Shown here: positions 63,345 through 64,000 of the stretch, in pieces | How positions within the stretch are numbered: position 1 is the stretch's first letter | Layout of the letters: each line of letters starts with the position of its first letter | Source: a virus | Strand: one strand, 5' to 3' | DNA: 64,000 nucleotides | Virus record (IMG/VR): IMGVR_UViG_3300035698_020241 | Location: 62,001-126,000 of that record | The notes under the pieces: model-generated | Database searches by the model: none | Told to the model about the DNA's origin: nothing | What the model saw: only the letters and a program-made list of their open reading frames with translations | Made by a program: the position numbers and the translations under genes

Positions 63345-63476
63345 TTAACCAATTATATCATCTAATGTTTGTACTAAATTATCTACATATATACCGACTT
63401 CTTTTAATTTTCTTTTCCATTGTAACTTTCTTACAGATCCTACTTCTACACTATAAAGATCATTTTTAAGTCTCAT
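63345..63476 (-). CDS. 43-residue protein
   Basis: Frame MRLKNDLYSVEVGSVRKLQWKRK...DDIIG. Its ATG overlaps the stop of the upstream gene (TAATG), so translation is coupled. The first four residues match the tag MRLK but the rest does not. Confidence 0.55.
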   Translation of the reverse strand: MRLKNDLYSVEVGSVRKLQWKRKLKEVGIYVDNLVQTLDDIIG

Positions 63477-63682
63477 TATTTTATCCTTTTAAGGTTTTTT
63501 ATTCTTTTGAACATTGATAGTTTCATACTTAATTGTTTACTATTCCGTGGCTGGTAAATTGTATACTCTACAAAGCCATCCTTAGTTATATTATTTACAG
63601 TATATGATGGATAAGTATCATTTACTTCGTAAGATTTTCCAACTTCAATTTTTACTTCATTTATATATTGTTTAAGTCTCAT
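63476..63682 (-). CDS. Packaging-tag protein of unknown function
   Basis: 68 aa starting MRLKQYINEVKIEVGKSY, with AAGGAGATAGTA upstream. The first nine codons are almost identical to those at 43675. Remaining part is beta-type. Candidate virion internal protein. Confidence 0.6.
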   Translation of the reverse strand: MRLKQYINEVKIEVGKSYEVNDTYPSYTVNNITKDGFVEYTIYQPRNSKQLSMKLSMFKRIKNLKRIK

Positions 63683-63692
63683 TACTATCTCC

Positions 63693-64000
63693 TTATTTTG
63701 GATGTCCAAAAATTCTTTCTTGTATAGTTATACTTGTACCGAATAATGTTCTTCTATACTCTCCATCTCCAACCCACTCAATATCACTACCAGTGGTACC
63801 TTTAATGATCTTTCTAACTTTTTCTTCATCTTTAACAATAGGAACACTTGAACTTACCAATATATCAGCAATTTTAAGACCAGCCTCTATAAACCAACCT
63901 TTCTTTTTTACAAGACTAATCAGTTTTTTCACTAATAATTTCTTTGCTAACGGTCCATTATCGGTTCCTAATGCTGTTATTTTATTACCAAACTTAGAAT
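63693..64000 (-). CDS. Hypothetical protein, N-terminus beyond the window
   Basis: The frame stays open to position 64000 and continues off the edge, so this is the C-terminal part (at least 102 residues). It includes GTDNGPLAKKLLVKKLISLV and IERVGDG-like WVGDGEYRRTLFG. No family recognised. Confidence 0.5.
   Translation of the reverse strand, partial: SKFGNKITALGTDNGPLAKKLLVKKLISLVKKKGWFIEAGLKIADILVSSSVPIVKDEEKVRKIIKGTTGSDIEWVGDGEYRRTLFGTSITIQERIFGHPK

Noticed and set aside
1-64000. CRISPR array
   Set aside because: The repeats seen are leader hairpins, iterons or coding repeats; none has regular repeat-spacer structure.

Overview
The window looks like 64 kb of a large, AT-rich, T4-like tailed-phage genome infecting a Gram-negative bacterium. 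The T4-type core is direct: clamp loader (gp44 and gp62 like), sliding clamp (gp45), DnaB-type helicase (gp41), a split family B DNA polymerase (gp43), UvsW, UvsY and dUTPase. A lysis block with an M15 peptidase, a holin-like protein and spanin-like proteins, one with a lipobox, points to a Gram-negative host. No capsid, tail or terminase gene is visible, so this is the replication, tRNA and accessory part of the genome.

Layout. 45-17447 is almost all minus strand: phosphoesterases, an Rnl2-type RNA ligase, 10 tRNAs, a tmRNA, homing endonucleases and many tiny, often cysteine-rich proteins. 17448-19480 is a roughly 2 kb gene-free divergent control region with back-to-back promoters, iteron-like repeats and a 60 bp inverted repeat. 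19483-31756 is plus strand: DNA-binding proteins (PC4-like, two HU), small early-type genes, RtcB, 18 tRNAs and several candidate structured RNAs. 31775-34049 is the clamp and clamp-loader operon. 34151-37496 is a ubiquitin-like operon (Ubl, E2-like, E1-like, JAMM peptidase). 37915-39874 (minus) holds three paralogous HExxH proteases. 39987-41714 is the lysis cassette. 42056-47665 is a run of proteins sharing an N-terminal M-K/R-x-x-x-Y-I-x-E motif resembling the T4 capsid-targeting sequence. 47707-51826 (minus) holds UvsW, a PLP lyase, a DNA methylase and UvsY. 51952-62704 holds helicase, dUTPase, two DruA-like proteins and the split polymerase. The right edge is minus-strand small genes.

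How it works together. Most units start at TTTACA-N17-TATAAT promoters of sigma70 type. About 28 tRNAs (all amino acids except Cys), tmRNA, Rnl2, RtcB, a P-loop kinase and a CCA-adding enzyme form a translation-maintenance set. The kinase and CCA enzyme carry the putative packaging tag, so they may enter with the DNA. The Ubl operon encodes activation, conjugation and deconjugation functions, with the Ubl itself marked for high expression.

Most unusual: the ubiquitin-like operon, the packaging-tagged protein battery, the phage tmRNA with a long atypical tag, and roughly ten candidate structured non-coding RNAs, many closed by long terminal stems. All structure calls were made by eye.
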